DNA of 64,000 bases from Streptomonospora wellingtoniae (GCF_031845375.1 NZ_JAVREK010000014.1:62001-126000), one strand, 5' to 3'. Shown: positions 8,764 through 17,901, counted from the stretch's first letter. Translations and numbers: made by a program. The notes: generated by a model not told the origin, from the letters alone.

Positions 8764-9286
8764 TAAGAGAATCGGGTCACACTCGCGCAGTCAATGCCCG
8801 GACCCCTCGAAGAAACCCAACCGTTACCGTGGAGACGTCCCACGCACCGCTCCAGCACCGTCGGGCGCGCCCGACACACCGTCCGAACAGAGGATTAACC
8901 CACGGTTGACCTGGGAGCCGATGGCGCGACGGAGGAAGCGCAGCTTCGCCGCACCCGTCCCCGGCGCCCGCCGGGGCGGCGCGCGGCCCGCGGCGCGGGC
9001 TCGCTCCAGGGCTCCCACCGGCCCGAATCCGTTCCGGCGTGCCCGCCCCACCCGCCGGCGACGCCTCCGTACAATCAAAGGCGCCCCTTGGGCAGGCCAT
9101 CGATTGGCAAACTTAGTTTGTTGCCCTAACCTGCGACAGATTAAACACCGCCCTGTTCACAGGCGCTCGGTGCGCACCTTGAACCGCCTACGATCCCTAC
9201 GCGGCCGCGCCGAGTCCTACCGCGCATCCGATCGAGAGCGCGCCTTCCCCGTCCGGCGGGCGCGCCAGCCGAGGAGAGCGACCCAC
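8764..9286. other. Divergent upstream region between cebE and the coiled-coil cell-wall gene
   Basis: No gene is convincing here: an open frame runs through from 8906, but it is Arg-rich, lacks a ribosome binding site and joins the downstream gene in frame. The stretch around 9100-9150 is AT-rich and promoter-like, and holds CAAACTTAGTTTG at 9108-9120. Confidence 0.4.
9108..9120. promoter_or_regulatory. 13-bp palindrome upstream of the coiled-coil cell-wall gene
   Basis: CAAACT-T-AGTTTG is a perfect inverted repeat, partly extended outward by GGC and GCC. It lies in the AT-rich patch about 170 bp upstream of the GTG at 9287 and may be an operator. I do not recognise the cognate regulator. 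Confidence 0.4.
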
Positions 9287-10303
9287 GTGGAGTCCGAACG
9301 ACCCGACCGCGCGAATGACTTCGCCGACTTCTGGGCGCCTGATCCCCCGTGCCCGCGCGACCTCGACGACCCGCCCGGAGCCGGCCGCCGCGGCACGGCG
9401 GCTGCTCTGGCCGCCGCTGTGCTGGCAGCGTGCTCGCTGGTCTCCCTGCCGTCCAGCGCCGCGCCCCTGCCCGCCGACCCGAGCCTGTCCGAGCTCCGCG
9501 GCCGCGCCGACGGCCTCAGTGACGAGTACCGCGGCGAGCTGAACGACATGAACGCGGTCATCGAGGAGGCGGAGGCCGCCGAGGAGCGCGCCGACAGCAC
9601 CCGAGAAGAGGTCCGCGACGCCCAGAAGCAGGTGCGCCAGCTGGCGGTCGCCAGCTACACCGGCGGCGGCCTCGACCCCGCCCTGGCCATGTTCGTCGAG
9701 GACGACCCGCAGGCCATCATCGACCAGGCCCAGCTCGTGGGTCACCTCTCGGCGACCAACCAGGACAAGGTGGACCAGCTCGAACAGGCCATCGAGCGCG
9801 ACGAGAAGGCGCAGCAGAACGCCGAGGAGAAGGTCGACGAGGTCGAGAAGGACCTCGACGAGCTGGAGGACCGGCGCGCCGACGTGCAGAAGATGATCGC
9901 CGACTACCCCGTGCAGGAGATGCAGGGGCCCTACAACATCACGCCGCGCACCGAGCAGATGCGCAAGCTGGTCATCGAGAAGTTCGGCGAGAGCCCCGGC
10001 ACCGGCGGCGTCGGCTGCTACCGGCCCGACGGCGGATGGGTCGTGGGCGAGCACCCCAAGGGCCGCGCCTGCGACTTCATGGTCGACGCCAACGGTCAGA
10101 TGCCCTCGTCCGATCAGGTGAAGCGCGGCCAGCGGATCGCCGACTGGGCGCAGGAGAACGCCGATCGGCTGGGGATCATGTACATCATCTACCGCCAGGA
10201 GATCTGGGACATCCGCCGGGGCGGCGAGGGCTGGCGCCCCATGGAGGACCGCGGCAGCATCACCGAGAACCACTACGACCACGTGCACATCTCGATGTTC
10301 TAG
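9287..10303 (+). CDS. Secreted coiled-coil protein with ARB-07466-like C-terminal domain
   Basis: A 338-residue protein with an acidic N-terminus, a hydrophobic export segment (about 28-55), a long Glu/Asp/Lys/Arg coiled coil (about 60-215) and a C-terminal domain (about 225-338). The domain contains GCYRPDGGW, GRACDFMVD and the final HYDHVHISMF. The spacing of these Cys/His/Asp residues recalls M15-like metal-binding folds and the ARB-07466-like domain of actinobacterial cell-wall proteins. GAGGAGAG lies eight bases before the GTG, which favours this start over the long Arg-rich extension. Likely extracellular and peptidoglycan-associated; no reaction is assigned. Confidence 0.7.
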   Translation: MESERPDRANDFADFWAPDPPCPRDLDDPPGAGRRGTAAALAAAVLAACSLVSLPSSAAPLPADPSLSELRGRADGLSDEYRGELNDMNAVIEEAEAAEERADSTREEVRDAQKQVRQLAVASYTGGGLDPALAMFVEDDPQAIIDQAQLVGHLSATNQDKVDQLEQAIERDEKAQQNAEEKVDEVEKDLDELEDRRADVQKMIADYPVQEMQGPYNITPRTEQMRKLVIEKFGESPGTGGVGCYRPDGGWVVGEHPKGRACDFMVDANGQMPSSDQVKRGQRIADWAQENADRLGIMYIIYRQEIWDIRRGGEGWRPMEDRGSITENHYDHVHISMF

Positions 10304-10371
10304 CCGGGATGCTCCGATGCCCGGACCGCCGCCCGCCCGGCGGACCGGTCCCGGGCACCGTTCCCGGAGAA

Positions 10372-10542
10372 TCAGGTGTCGCCTGTCACCAGCGGGCCGT
10401 AGAGGACCGACACGCAGCCGCCGAGCAGGACCAGGACCGAGACGATCGCCAGGACGAAGACGGTCCAGGCGAATGGCCCGTACCCGCTCGCGCGGCGCTT
10501 CTGCGAGGGGGGCGTGGAGCCGCCGGAGTCCGACGATGGCAT
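10372..10542 (-). CDS. Small single-pass membrane protein, unknown function
   Basis: A 56-residue protein: a polar Ser/Pro-rich N-terminus with a basic patch (QKRRASGYG), one hydrophobic helix (FAWTVFVLAIVSVLVLLGG) and a short tail. The ATG has GGAAAGG about seven bases upstream; an in-frame start 25 codons earlier would add an Arg/Pro-rich tail with no ribosome binding site. It converges with the coiled-coil gene. I do not recognise the family. Confidence 0.5.
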   Translation of the reverse strand: MPSSDSGGSTPPSQKRRASGYGPFAWTVFVLAIVSVLVLLGGCVSVLYGPLVTGDT

Positions 10543-11097
10543 TGAGGACCTTTCCGCCCCCTGCGGCCGCGCGGGCCGGGGCTGTCCCGGACGGATGCGT
10601 AGAGGAAACGGTTCCACCGTAGTCCGCCACCCGGCCCCGCACTCCCCCGGCTGTTGCGATCAGGCAACGATCCGCCTCGGCGGCGCCGGCGCCGCCGAGG
10701 CGTCCGGTTCCGGCCCCGGATCCGGCACTGCCTGCCGGGTACCGCAATCGCCCCTGCCCAGGACACGAAAGAGTACGTTCCTGCCACGAAACGGTGACGA
10801 TATCCGCGGTCCCGGCCCATCCCCGCCACTCTCGCGTGCAAACTCGGACGCTAGGATGCGAACCCCGGCCCTGGCCCGCGACTCCACCAGCGGGCACGGC
10901 CGGCCGCGACGCGGCCGGGGGCCGTGGAGAGCCCGTGCCTTCGGCGCGGTCACACCTGCGCCCGGAACCGGTCCGGGAGCACGCGCGTCCCCCGCGGCCC
11001 GCCCACGGCGACCGAGGGCGGCCGCAGGTGGTGGAACCGGAAGCACACCGACGCGCGTCTCAGACAGCGTTTCGAACTCAGCGGCGCGAGGGGAGTC
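10543..11097. other. Divergent intergenic region with strong palindrome and putative promoter
   Basis: A 30-bp perfect palindrome lies at 10673-10702. A smaller repeat, GTTGC (10653-10657) with GCAAC (10664-10668), precedes it. A -10-like TAGGAT lies at 10852-10857 and may drive the DUF3558-like gene. The reading frames here look like shadows of GC-rich sequence. Confidence 0.4.
10673..10702. terminator. 30-bp perfect palindrome without loop
   Basis: CGCCTCGGCGGCGCC is followed directly by its exact reverse complement. As RNA it would form a very strong hairpin, but it lies between two divergently transcribed genes and has no T-run. It could end an unseen transcript or be a protein-binding or extrusion site. 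Confidence 0.4.
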
Positions 11098-12219
11098 ATG
11101 AGCGACAACGGGCCCTACACACAGCCTCCGCAGTACCCGGAGGGCGAGGGCGGCTCGGGCGGGCAGCAGCCGCCCTACGGCGGCTACGGCCAGCCCGGAC
11201 CCGACCAGGGTGCGCCTCCTCCCCCTCCCGGCCAGCCCTACGGGAGCGGGCCTTACCAGGCGCCGCAGCAGCCGTACCCCCAGCAGCCGCAGGGCGGTCC
11301 CTACAACGACCCTTCGGGCGGCCAGCCCGGCTACGGCCCTCCAGGCGGCTACGCCCCCCAGGGCCCTCCCGGCGGACCGCAGTTCCAGCAGCCGCACGAG
11401 CAGCAGATGTTCGCCGGCGGCCAGCCTCCCTACGGCCCCGGCGGACCCGGCGGACCGATGGACCCCGGCGGCGGCTACCCGCCGCCCAAGAAGAGCAACG
11501 CCGGCCTGTTCATCGTCATCGCCGGCGGCGCCGTGATCGTCGTACTGGTGATCGCGGTCCTGGTCGTGCTGCTGCGCAACCCCGGTGAGCAGCCTCCCGT
11601 CACCGACCCCACCCCCACGCCCGACGAAACCACGGCGCCCCCGGACGACGACGCGAGCGGCGACACCGGGGACGGGGACACCGATCAGGCCGGCGGCCCG
11701 CCCTACGCGCTGCCCGAGGACCCCTGCGCCGCGATCCCGGAGGACATGCTCGCCGAGCACGGGATCCAGGACGGCAGCAAGAATCTCACCGACGCCTCCT
11801 CGTCGTGCAACTGGTACGTCGAGGGCGAGGGCGAGACCTACGGCGGGCTCTCGGTCACCTACCAGACCCCCTACGGCGGGTCCGACTCGATCGAGGGCGC
11901 CAAGGAGGAGTTCCAGTCCAACCTGGACTACGCCACCGACGAGGGCAACAGCTACAGCGAGCTGGAGGTCCACAACGAGGAGGAGGCGGACCTCGGTGAC
12001 GAGGCCGTGCTCGTGTTCTCCACCGAGGTCGTGCTGAGCACCCAGGACTCGGTCGCGACCATGCTGGTCCGCAAGGGCAACATGAACGTCGAGGTGCGCT
12101 ACTCCCTCTCCCCCGGCCTCTCCGCGGACGAGGACACCCCGGCGCCGCTGGAGTTCTCCGACGTCGAGGGCCTGATGAACGACCTCGGCGAGGAGTCGCT
12201 CAGCCCCATCGGAGGCTGA
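11098..12219 (+). CDS. Pro/Gly/Gln-rich single-pass membrane protein with DUF3558-like extracellular domain
   Basis: A 373-residue protein. Residues 1-135 are low-complexity (PPYGGYGQPG, QQPYPQQPQ repeats) and cytoplasmic. One helix (about 140-163, NAGLFIVIAGGAVIVVLVIAVL) is followed by a Pro/Thr/Asp linker and an extracellular domain (about 200-373). The domain begins PCAAIPEDML and includes SCNWYVEGEG, resembling DUF3558 proteins of Actinobacteria; two cysteines may pair. GAGGGGAG sits four bases before the ATG. Function unknown. The gene ends just before a strong terminator. Confidence 0.65.
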   Translation: MSDNGPYTQPPQYPEGEGGSGGQQPPYGGYGQPGPDQGAPPPPPGQPYGSGPYQAPQQPYPQQPQGGPYNDPSGGQPGYGPPGGYAPQGPPGGPQFQQPHEQQMFAGGQPPYGPGGPGGPMDPGGGYPPPKKSNAGLFIVIAGGAVIVVLVIAVLVVLLRNPGEQPPVTDPTPTPDETTAPPDDDASGDTGDGDTDQAGGPPYALPEDPCAAIPEDMLAEHGIQDGSKNLTDASSSCNWYVEGEGETYGGLSVTYQTPYGGSDSIEGAKEEFQSNLDYATDEGNSYSELEVHNEEEADLGDEAVLVFSTEVVLSTQDSVATMLVRKGNMNVEVRYSLSPGLSADEDTPAPLEFSDVEGLMNDLGEESLSPIGG

Positions 12220-12240
12220 GGCGACGCGCTGCGCGCGAGG

Positions 12241-12275
12241 CGAAGGGGGTGCGGCCCGCAGCCGCACCCCCTTCG
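12241..12275. terminator. Bidirectional hairpin terminator
   Basis: CGAAGGGGGTGCGGC pairs perfectly with GCCGCACCCCCTTCG around a five-base loop. It lies between the convergent ends of the DUF3558-like gene and metE and probably serves both. Confidence 0.75.
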
Positions 12276-12420
12276 TGTGTTCGCGTGTCCGGATCCTCGG
12301 CGCCCGCGCCGACCGCGCGGCGGGGCCGGAGTCCGCCCGCGGCGCCCGCGCAGCCGGTGCCGAGTGGGCGGTAGGCGGGCCGGGGGAGACGCGCTCCGCG
12401 CCGCCTACCGCCGTCCTACA

Positions 12421-14694
12421 TCAGCGGCCCAGCTCGGCGCGGACCCGCCGCGCCGCCTCGACCAGGTTGCGCAGCGCGGGCTCGACCTCCGCGTACCCGC
12501 GGGTCTTCAGCCCGCAGTCGGGGTTGACCCACAGCTGCTCGGGCGAGAGCGCCCTCAGCGCGCTGCGCAGCGACGCCTCGATCTCCTCAACCGAGGGCAC
12601 CCGCGGGGAGTGGATGTCGTAGACTCCCGGGCCGATCGCCCGGCGGTAGCCCTTCGCGGAGAGGTCGCCGACGAGTTCCATGTGCGAGCGGGCGGCCTCC
12701 ACGCTGGTGACGTCGGCGTCGAGCGCCTCGATCGCCCCGACGATCCTGCCGAACTCCGAGTAGCACATGTGGGTGTGGATGCGGGTGCTCGCCGCCACGC
12801 CCGAGGTCGCCAGCCGGAACGACTCGACGGCCCAGGCCAGGTAGTCCGCGCGCGACTCCTCCCGCAGGGGCAGCAGCTCGCGCAGCGCGGCCTCGTCGAC
12901 CTGGATGTGGCGGATGCCCCCCTTCTCCAGGTCGGCGATCTCGTCGCGCAGCGCCAGCGCCACCTGGCGGGCGGTGTCTCCCAGCGGCTGGTCGTCGCGC
13001 ACGAACGACCACGCCAGCATGGTCACCGGACCGGTGAGCATGCCCTTGACCGGCCTGTCCGTGCGGGACTGGGCGTAGGTGATCCAGTCGACCGTCATCG
13101 GCTCGGGGCGCGACACGTCTCCGTAGAGGATCGGCGGGCGCACGCACCGCGACCCGTAGGACTGGACCCAGCCGTTGGCGGTGGTGGCGTAGCCGTCGAG
13201 CTGCTCGGCGAAGTACTGCACCATGTCGTTGCGCTCGGGCTCGCCGTGCACGAGCACGTCCAGGCCGATGTCCTCCTGGAGCTTGATGACGCGGTCGATC
13301 TCCGCGCGCATCAGGCGCTCGTACTCCCCGTCGCCGATGCGTCCGGCCCGGTGGTCGGCGCGGGCCCTGCGGACCTCGGGCGTCTGCGGGAAGGAGCCGA
13401 TGGTGGTCGTCGCCAGCACGGGCTCCTTGCCGGCGACCGTTCGCCGCCCGTCGCCCACGCGGGTGGTCGCACCGCCCAGCGCCTCCAGCCGGGCGCGCAC
13501 CCGGGAGTTGGTGAAGGACGCGGGCGCTGATCCGCGGGCGGCCTTCAGCTCAGCCGCGGCGGCCCCGTCACCCTCGGAAAGGGCGCGGCCGAGCAGCACC
13601 ACCTCGTCGACCTTCTGCTTGGCGAACGCAAGCCGCTCGCGCACCGCCGGGTCCATGCCGGGCTCGGCGTCCAGGTCGATCGGCACGTGCAGCAGCGAGC
13701 AGGAGGTGCTCACCTCGACCCGGCCGGCCAGGCCCAGGACGGACCCCAGCGTCGACAGCTTCCCGGGCATGTCGGCGCGCCAGACGTTGCGCCCGTCGAC
13801 GACACCCGCGACCAGGGTCTTGTCACCCAGGCCCGAGACGCGCGCCAGCTCGGCGACGCCTTCGGGGCCGCTGGCGAGGTCCAGGCCGATCTGCTCGACG
13901 CCGGTGCCCTTGAGCACCTCGAGCGCCTGCGCGCCGATCGCACCGAAGTAGGTGGAGACCAACAGCTCGGGCCGCCGGGCCTGGGCGCCCAGGCGGCCGT
14001 AGGCGTGCTCCAGGGCCGGCAGCTCGGCGCGGCCCTCGTCGCTCGCCAGGATCGGCTCGTCGAGCTGCACCGACCGGGCGCCCACGGCCGACAGCCGATC
14101 GAGCAGTTCGGAGTAGCACGCCAGCAGGTCGTCGAGCAGGTTCAGGGGCCGCCAGCCCTCGGGGGCGTCCGCGGCGGGCTTGGCCAGCATCAGGAACGTC
14201 AGCGGGCCTACGAGCACCGGCCGGGTGGGCACGCCCAGTCCCTTGGCCTGGGTGTACTCCGACAGCGGCTTGCCGCCCGCCAGGCGCGGCCGCGTCGCGG
14301 GCGACAGTTCGGGGACCAGGTAGTGGTAGTTCGTGTCGAACCACTTGGTCATCTCCATGGGCGGGAGGTCGCCGGTGCCGCGCGCCATGGCGAAATAGGC
14401 GGCGAGTTCGGACTCGCGGTCATCGGCGGCCTCGAACGCCGCCCGGAATCGCTCGGGCACCAGCCCGAACAGGACCGCGTTGTCGAGGACGTGGTCGTAG
14501 TAGGAGAACGTGTTGGACGGGATCGTGCCGATCCCGGCGTCGCGCAGCGACTCCCAGACTTCGCGGCGCAGGCGCGCGGCGACGGCGTCCAGATCGGCGG
14601 CGCCGGAGCGGCCGTCCCAGTAGGACTCGCAGGCGCGCTTCAGCTCCCGGTCGCCGCCGATGCGCGGGTATCCGTGGACGGTCGTGGGGATCAT
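12421..14694 (-). CDS. metE: Cobalamin-independent methionine synthase
   Basis: A 757-residue MetE, the normal length. It transfers the methyl group of 5-methyltetrahydropteroyl-polyglutamate to homocysteine in the cytoplasm without B12. The C-terminal barrel shows the zinc ligands in HTHMCYSEFG and NPDCGLKTRGY; the N-terminal barrel begins IPTTVHGYPRIGGDRELK. The ATG has no clear ribosome binding site of its own. It overlaps by four bases (ATGA) the stop of a 12-codon upstream ORF that does have one, so translation is probably coupled. A cobalamin riboswitch precedes both, so B12 should shut the gene off. Confidence 0.95.
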   Translation of the reverse strand: MIPTTVHGYPRIGGDRELKRACESYWDGRSGAADLDAVAARLRREVWESLRDAGIGTIPSNTFSYYDHVLDNAVLFGLVPERFRAAFEAADDRESELAAYFAMARGTGDLPPMEMTKWFDTNYHYLVPELSPATRPRLAGGKPLSEYTQAKGLGVPTRPVLVGPLTFLMLAKPAADAPEGWRPLNLLDDLLACYSELLDRLSAVGARSVQLDEPILASDEGRAELPALEHAYGRLGAQARRPELLVSTYFGAIGAQALEVLKGTGVEQIGLDLASGPEGVAELARVSGLGDKTLVAGVVDGRNVWRADMPGKLSTLGSVLGLAGRVEVSTSCSLLHVPIDLDAEPGMDPAVRERLAFAKQKVDEVVLLGRALSEGDGAAAAELKAARGSAPASFTNSRVRARLEALGGATTRVGDGRRTVAGKEPVLATTTIGSFPQTPEVRRARADHRAGRIGDGEYERLMRAEIDRVIKLQEDIGLDVLVHGEPERNDMVQYFAEQLDGYATTANGWVQSYGSRCVRPPILYGDVSRPEPMTVDWITYAQSRTDRPVKGMLTGPVTMLAWSFVRDDQPLGDTARQVALALRDEIADLEKGGIRHIQVDEAALRELLPLREESRADYLAWAVESFRLATSGVAASTRIHTHMCYSEFGRIVGAIEALDADVTSVEAARSHMELVGDLSAKGYRRAIGPGVYDIHSPRVPSVEEIEASLRSALRALSPEQLWVNPDCGLKTRGYAEVEPALRNLVEAARRVRAELGR

Positions 14695-14729
14695 GCGGCA
14701 CCGCCCGCGGACGTGTGGCCTTCTCGCAT
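14691..14729 (-). CDS. 12-codon upstream ORF coupled to metE
   Basis: ATG through TGA encodes MREGHTSAGGAA. GGGAGAG lies eight bases upstream, a better site than anything before metE. Its TGA overlaps the metE ATG by four bases. I infer that ribosomes load here and re-initiate at metE, so the riboswitch could control metE through this site. The peptide itself probably has no function. Confidence 0.55.
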   Translation of the reverse strand: MREGHTSAGGAA

Positions 14730-14836
14730 GGCTTGTTCTCTCCCTCGTCGATCAGCCGGACGATCCGCGGCCGCGGGAGAGGGGGTGCGAGCGCACAGGA
14801 GCGCCACCGCCCTGGCCCTCCCTCGGGGCGCACGGA

Positions 14837-14868
14837 CCACCGCGGGCGTGTCAGCCCGCGGGCGGTGG
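14837..14868 (-). promoter_or_regulatory. Hairpin at the 3' end of the cobalamin riboswitch
   Basis: CCACCGCGGGC (14837-14847) can pair with GCCCGCGG plus GGTGG (14854-14868) across a six-base loop, with a small bulge. It overlaps the end of the B12-box consensus and lies just before the upstream-ORF region, so it is a candidate expression platform. There is no T-run, which favours translational control or Rho-assisted termination. Confidence 0.5.
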
Positions 14869-15058
14869 CAGGTATTCGGACTCGCGGGCGCGGCACGGCC
14901 CGATCGGGCCGCTCCTCCTACCGGCCGCCGCTTCCCAGGCGCAAACGCCCAGTGCGATGGCGGCTTTCGTTCCCACTTACCGCTGCGGGGCAGTCCCGGA
15001 TTCGCACCGGGTTCCCTCTTGCGACACGCACGGCTCAACGTGCGCGTACCGACCGCGG
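14865..15058 (-). promoter_or_regulatory. Cobalamin riboswitch
   Basis: On the minus strand the conserved cobalamin aptamer pieces appear in order: GGGAACCCGGTGCGAATC, GGGACTGCCCCGCAGCGGTA, the variable central stems, and GAGTCCGAATACCTGCC, which matches the B12 box. It lies directly upstream of metE, a classical target because a B12-dependent MetH can replace MetE. Boundaries are approximate. Confidence 0.9.
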
Positions 15059-15288
15059 CTGCAACTATAGTCCAGGCAGTCACGACCGCCCGCGGACGCC
15101 TCCCCACACAGCGATCCCGGGCCTGCGCAGCGACCGGACGAGGCCTGGCGGCGGCCGCCCGAACCGCTCCGGCGGACGCGAGGCCGACGCGCGGGGGCAG
15201 GCGGACTTTGCCAAGCTTGTGCAGTTGTTGGCCGCATCATGACGTCTTCTGTCGACTAATTCACCTCTGCGGAGATTACCCTCGACCG

Positions 15289-16983
15289 ATGGACCGTGTC
15301 CGAATTGATATGTCATTCGCGGAACCCGCGCGGATTCCCAGAGCGACACATTCACCGGCACCCGACTCCAGAACCGTGAAGGACGCGCACCAGTTGAAGC
15401 ACCAGCCAGTCGGCTCGCATACTGGCTTCCGGCCAGGCGCCGTCACACTCCGCTCTCGAACAGCAACCGCGAGTACAGTTTCCGCCGCGGCGGCTCTGGC
15501 GCTGCTGCTGGCACTGACCGCCTGCACGGGCGGCGGGGCCGACCCTGCATCGTCGGGTGCATCGGCGTCGGCATCGCCCGGTGCCACGCCGGCCACGGGT
15601 GCAGCGGACGAGCTGACCGCCGTCGACACGGAGCACATCCCCGGTCTTGAGGAGCAGACCTCCACCGAGACCCTCGACGGTGGTGTGGAGACGCACGTGT
15701 CCTACCCGCGCGTGCCCAAGGCCGGCCCGTTCACCGAGCGGCTCGGCGAGATCACCGAGCAGGACGCGCAGGACTTCGCGAGCGCCGAACGGGGAGCGAA
15801 GTCCTACACCGTCGACTGGCAGGTGAGCGTCGCGGGCGGCAACGTCCTGGCGGTACGCCTCACCCAGCACGAGAAGGACGGCGGCGGCAAGCGGACCGGC
15901 CACTCCACTTACTGGTACAACACCGAGTCCGGCCGCACCGCCTACTCCACCGAGCTGCTGGACGGCCAGGGCAGCCTGGAGGAGCTCGACGGGCTGGTCA
16001 AGAAGCGGTTGAAGGACCGGGGCGGTGTCGACGCCTCGAAGCTGCACCCCATCGCCGAGATGTACGACTCCGTGGGCTTCAACCCCGACGGCGACCTCGT
16101 CGTGGAGTTCGACGAGGGCCAGGTCGCCCCGCCGAAGAAGGGCCGGGTCCGCGCCGTCGTACCCGGGAAGGCGGCGGCGCCGCTGCTCTCGTCGTTCGGC
16201 GAGCGGGCCCGCGACGCCGCCGTGGTGGTCACTCCCGAGTTCGAGATCACCAACGCCGCGAGCGCGCCCAAGGACAGCCCGCCTGAGGGCAGCGTCCCGG
16301 GGACCTTCGCCACGGATCCCGACGAGGTCGACTGCGACTCTCCCGACTCCAAGTGCATCGCGCTGACCTTCGACGACGGCCCGGGAGGGCGCACGCCGGA
16401 GTTGCTCGACACGCTGGCGAAGTACGACGCAAAGGCGACGTTCTTCGTCACGGGCGAGCCGGTGCGCGAGTTCCCCGACACGGTCCGCCGCGAGTACGCC
16501 GAGGGGCACGAGCTGGCCAACCACACGGTCCACCACCCCGACCTCACCTCGCTGGGCAAGGACGGGATCGGCGACGAGCTGACGACGGTCAACGGGCTCG
16601 TCCGGCGCGAGACCGGCTACAGCATGGATCTGATGCGCCCGCCTTACGGCGCCACCGACGAGGGCGTCGCCGACGTCACGACGGAGCTGGGCCAGGCGCA
16701 GATCCTGTGGAGCATCGACACCAACGACTGGCGCGACCACGATTCGGAGCTCGTCAGCGACCGCGCCGTCGAGCGCGCCCGGCCCGGATCGATCGTGCTG
16801 ATGCACGACATCCACGGCACGACGGTCGACGCCGTACCCGACATGCTCAAGCGGCTGGACAAGAAGGGTTACACCATGGTCACGGTGTCGCAACTGCTCG
16901 GCGAGACCGACCCCGGAAAGAAGTACATCGACGGCCACCCGCCGAAGCCCGAACCGTCGGGCTCGGAGAGCCCGTCGAACTGA
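15289..16983 (+). CDS. Lipoprotein polysaccharide deacetylase (NodB) with RsiV/DUF3298-like N-terminal domain
   Basis: About 564 residues from this start. A hydrophobic segment ends in the lipobox LLLALTAC, so the mature protein is lipid-anchored outside. A first domain (about 120-330) is shared with the paralogue at 18218 (TGHSTYWYNTESGRTAYSTELL) and resembles RsiV/DUF3298 domains. The NodB domain (about 350-540) has TFDDGP, the metal histidines in NHTVHHP, RPPYGATDE, DTNDW and LMHD. It probably removes acetyl groups from cell-wall glycans. The start is uncertain: GGAG lies 14 bases upstream of this ATG, and in-frame ATG 15310 and GTG 15376 are alternatives. Confidence 0.8.
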   Translation: MDRVRIDMSFAEPARIPRATHSPAPDSRTVKDAHQLKHQPVGSHTGFRPGAVTLRSRTATASTVSAAAALALLLALTACTGGGADPASSGASASASPGATPATGAADELTAVDTEHIPGLEEQTSTETLDGGVETHVSYPRVPKAGPFTERLGEITEQDAQDFASAERGAKSYTVDWQVSVAGGNVLAVRLTQHEKDGGGKRTGHSTYWYNTESGRTAYSTELLDGQGSLEELDGLVKKRLKDRGGVDASKLHPIAEMYDSVGFNPDGDLVVEFDEGQVAPPKKGRVRAVVPGKAAAPLLSSFGERARDAAVVVTPEFEITNAASAPKDSPPEGSVPGTFATDPDEVDCDSPDSKCIALTFDDGPGGRTPELLDTLAKYDAKATFFVTGEPVREFPDTVRREYAEGHELANHTVHHPDLTSLGKDGIGDELTTVNGLVRRETGYSMDLMRPPYGATDEGVADVTTELGQAQILWSIDTNDWRDHDSELVSDRAVERARPGSIVLMHDIHGTTVDAVPDMLKRLDKKGYTMVTVSQLLGETDPGKKYIDGHPPKPEPSGSESPSN

Positions 16984-17289
16984 CGAGAGGCGGTGGCCTG
17001 GGCGTTCGCCGGTGCGGGCGGCCGGGCGGCCGCGCAAGCGCGGCGACAGGACGCGGGGTGTCCCCGGTGCGGGGCACCCGCGTGCGCGCGTAGGCTGGTG
17101 CGCCGTGGCACTGGGACGGACCCCGCCGGGTACCCGGGTACCCGGGCAGGGACCGCCGAACCGCGCCGGCGTGTCCTCAACCGGCCTGCATAGCGGGGCT
17201 CCCCGGGGGAACGCGAAGGGTGAAGGCGGTCGTTCCCGACGATGTGAGCAGCCACCACAGCGTGCCCCGTGGACGTGAAGGGAATTCCG
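16984..17289. other. Intergenic stretch with tandem GGGTACCC
   Basis: No gene is evident. GGGTACCC occurs twice in tandem at 17128-17143. The last bases carry the AAGGGA ribosome binding site for the next gene. Confidence 0.35.
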
Positions 17290-17901
17290 ATGGCCGTTGC
17301 GTTGGCCCGCGACTATGCCTGGTTGCGGGAGACTCAGCCGGACCTCGCCGAAGCGTACTGCCTCTCCTACGTCCGAGGACTCGGCAAGGCCGCCGCTCTG
17401 GGGCGGCTCGGTGTGGCCGAGCGCGACATGCGCTGCCTGCCCATCGCCGAGGCCGTCGAGGCCGCACTCTGCTGCGCCGACGACCGCCCCCCGATGACCG
17501 TGCACGCGCTGGCGGTCGGCGGCTGGACGGTGATCATCGAGCCGACCGGCTGCCGGGCCACCCGGCCCGAGTGCTACCGCGCGCTCTCGGCCGAGACCGA
17601 GCTGGTGTCGGTGCGGGTGCTGATGGACCACCGCTACGAGTTCCGCTGGGTCATCGACGGCGTGCTGCAGACCTTCTTCGACGCCCGCACGCCGCGGGTG
17701 CGCCGGGGTACCCGCCCCGACTCCCTGGAGGCCCAGATGGGCGCCGTGGGCCTGGGCGGCACCGCCGCCGAGACCGAGCCCGCCGCCGCGGTGCTGGCGC
17801 TGGCCGACCGCGTGACCGGCGTGCGTATCCGCTCCTCCCACCTCGCGGGCCCTCTGCTGGGCGCCGAGCTGGACTCCGCGCTCCCCCTCACGCCCCGCTG
17901 A
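17290..17901 (+). CDS. DUF6461-like protein, unknown function
   Basis: A 203-residue cytoplasmic-looking protein with no signal peptide or membrane helix. Features include AYCLSYVRGLGKAAALGRLG near the N-terminus, a central GGWTVIIEPTGC and the late LALADRVTGVRI, a pattern I associate with actinobacterial DUF6461 proteins. The ATG has AAGGGA seven bases upstream; a GTG 21 bases earlier is possible. It lies between two paralogous NodB lipoproteins. No function is assigned. Confidence 0.55.
   Translation: MAVALARDYAWLRETQPDLAEAYCLSYVRGLGKAAALGRLGVAERDMRCLPIAEAVEAALCCADDRPPMTVHALAVGGWTVIIEPTGCRATRPECYRALSAETELVSVRVLMDHRYEFRWVIDGVLQTFFDARTPRVRRGTRPDSLEAQMGAVGLGGTAAETEPAAAVLALADRVTGVRIRSSHLAGPLLGAELDSALPLTPR

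Noticed and set aside
8906..9286. Upstream extension of the coiled-coil cell-wall protein by 127 codons
   Set aside because: The extension is Arg/Pro-rich, passes through an AT-rich promoter-like patch, and would place the export signal deep inside the protein. The GTG at 9287 with GAGGAGAG is preferred.
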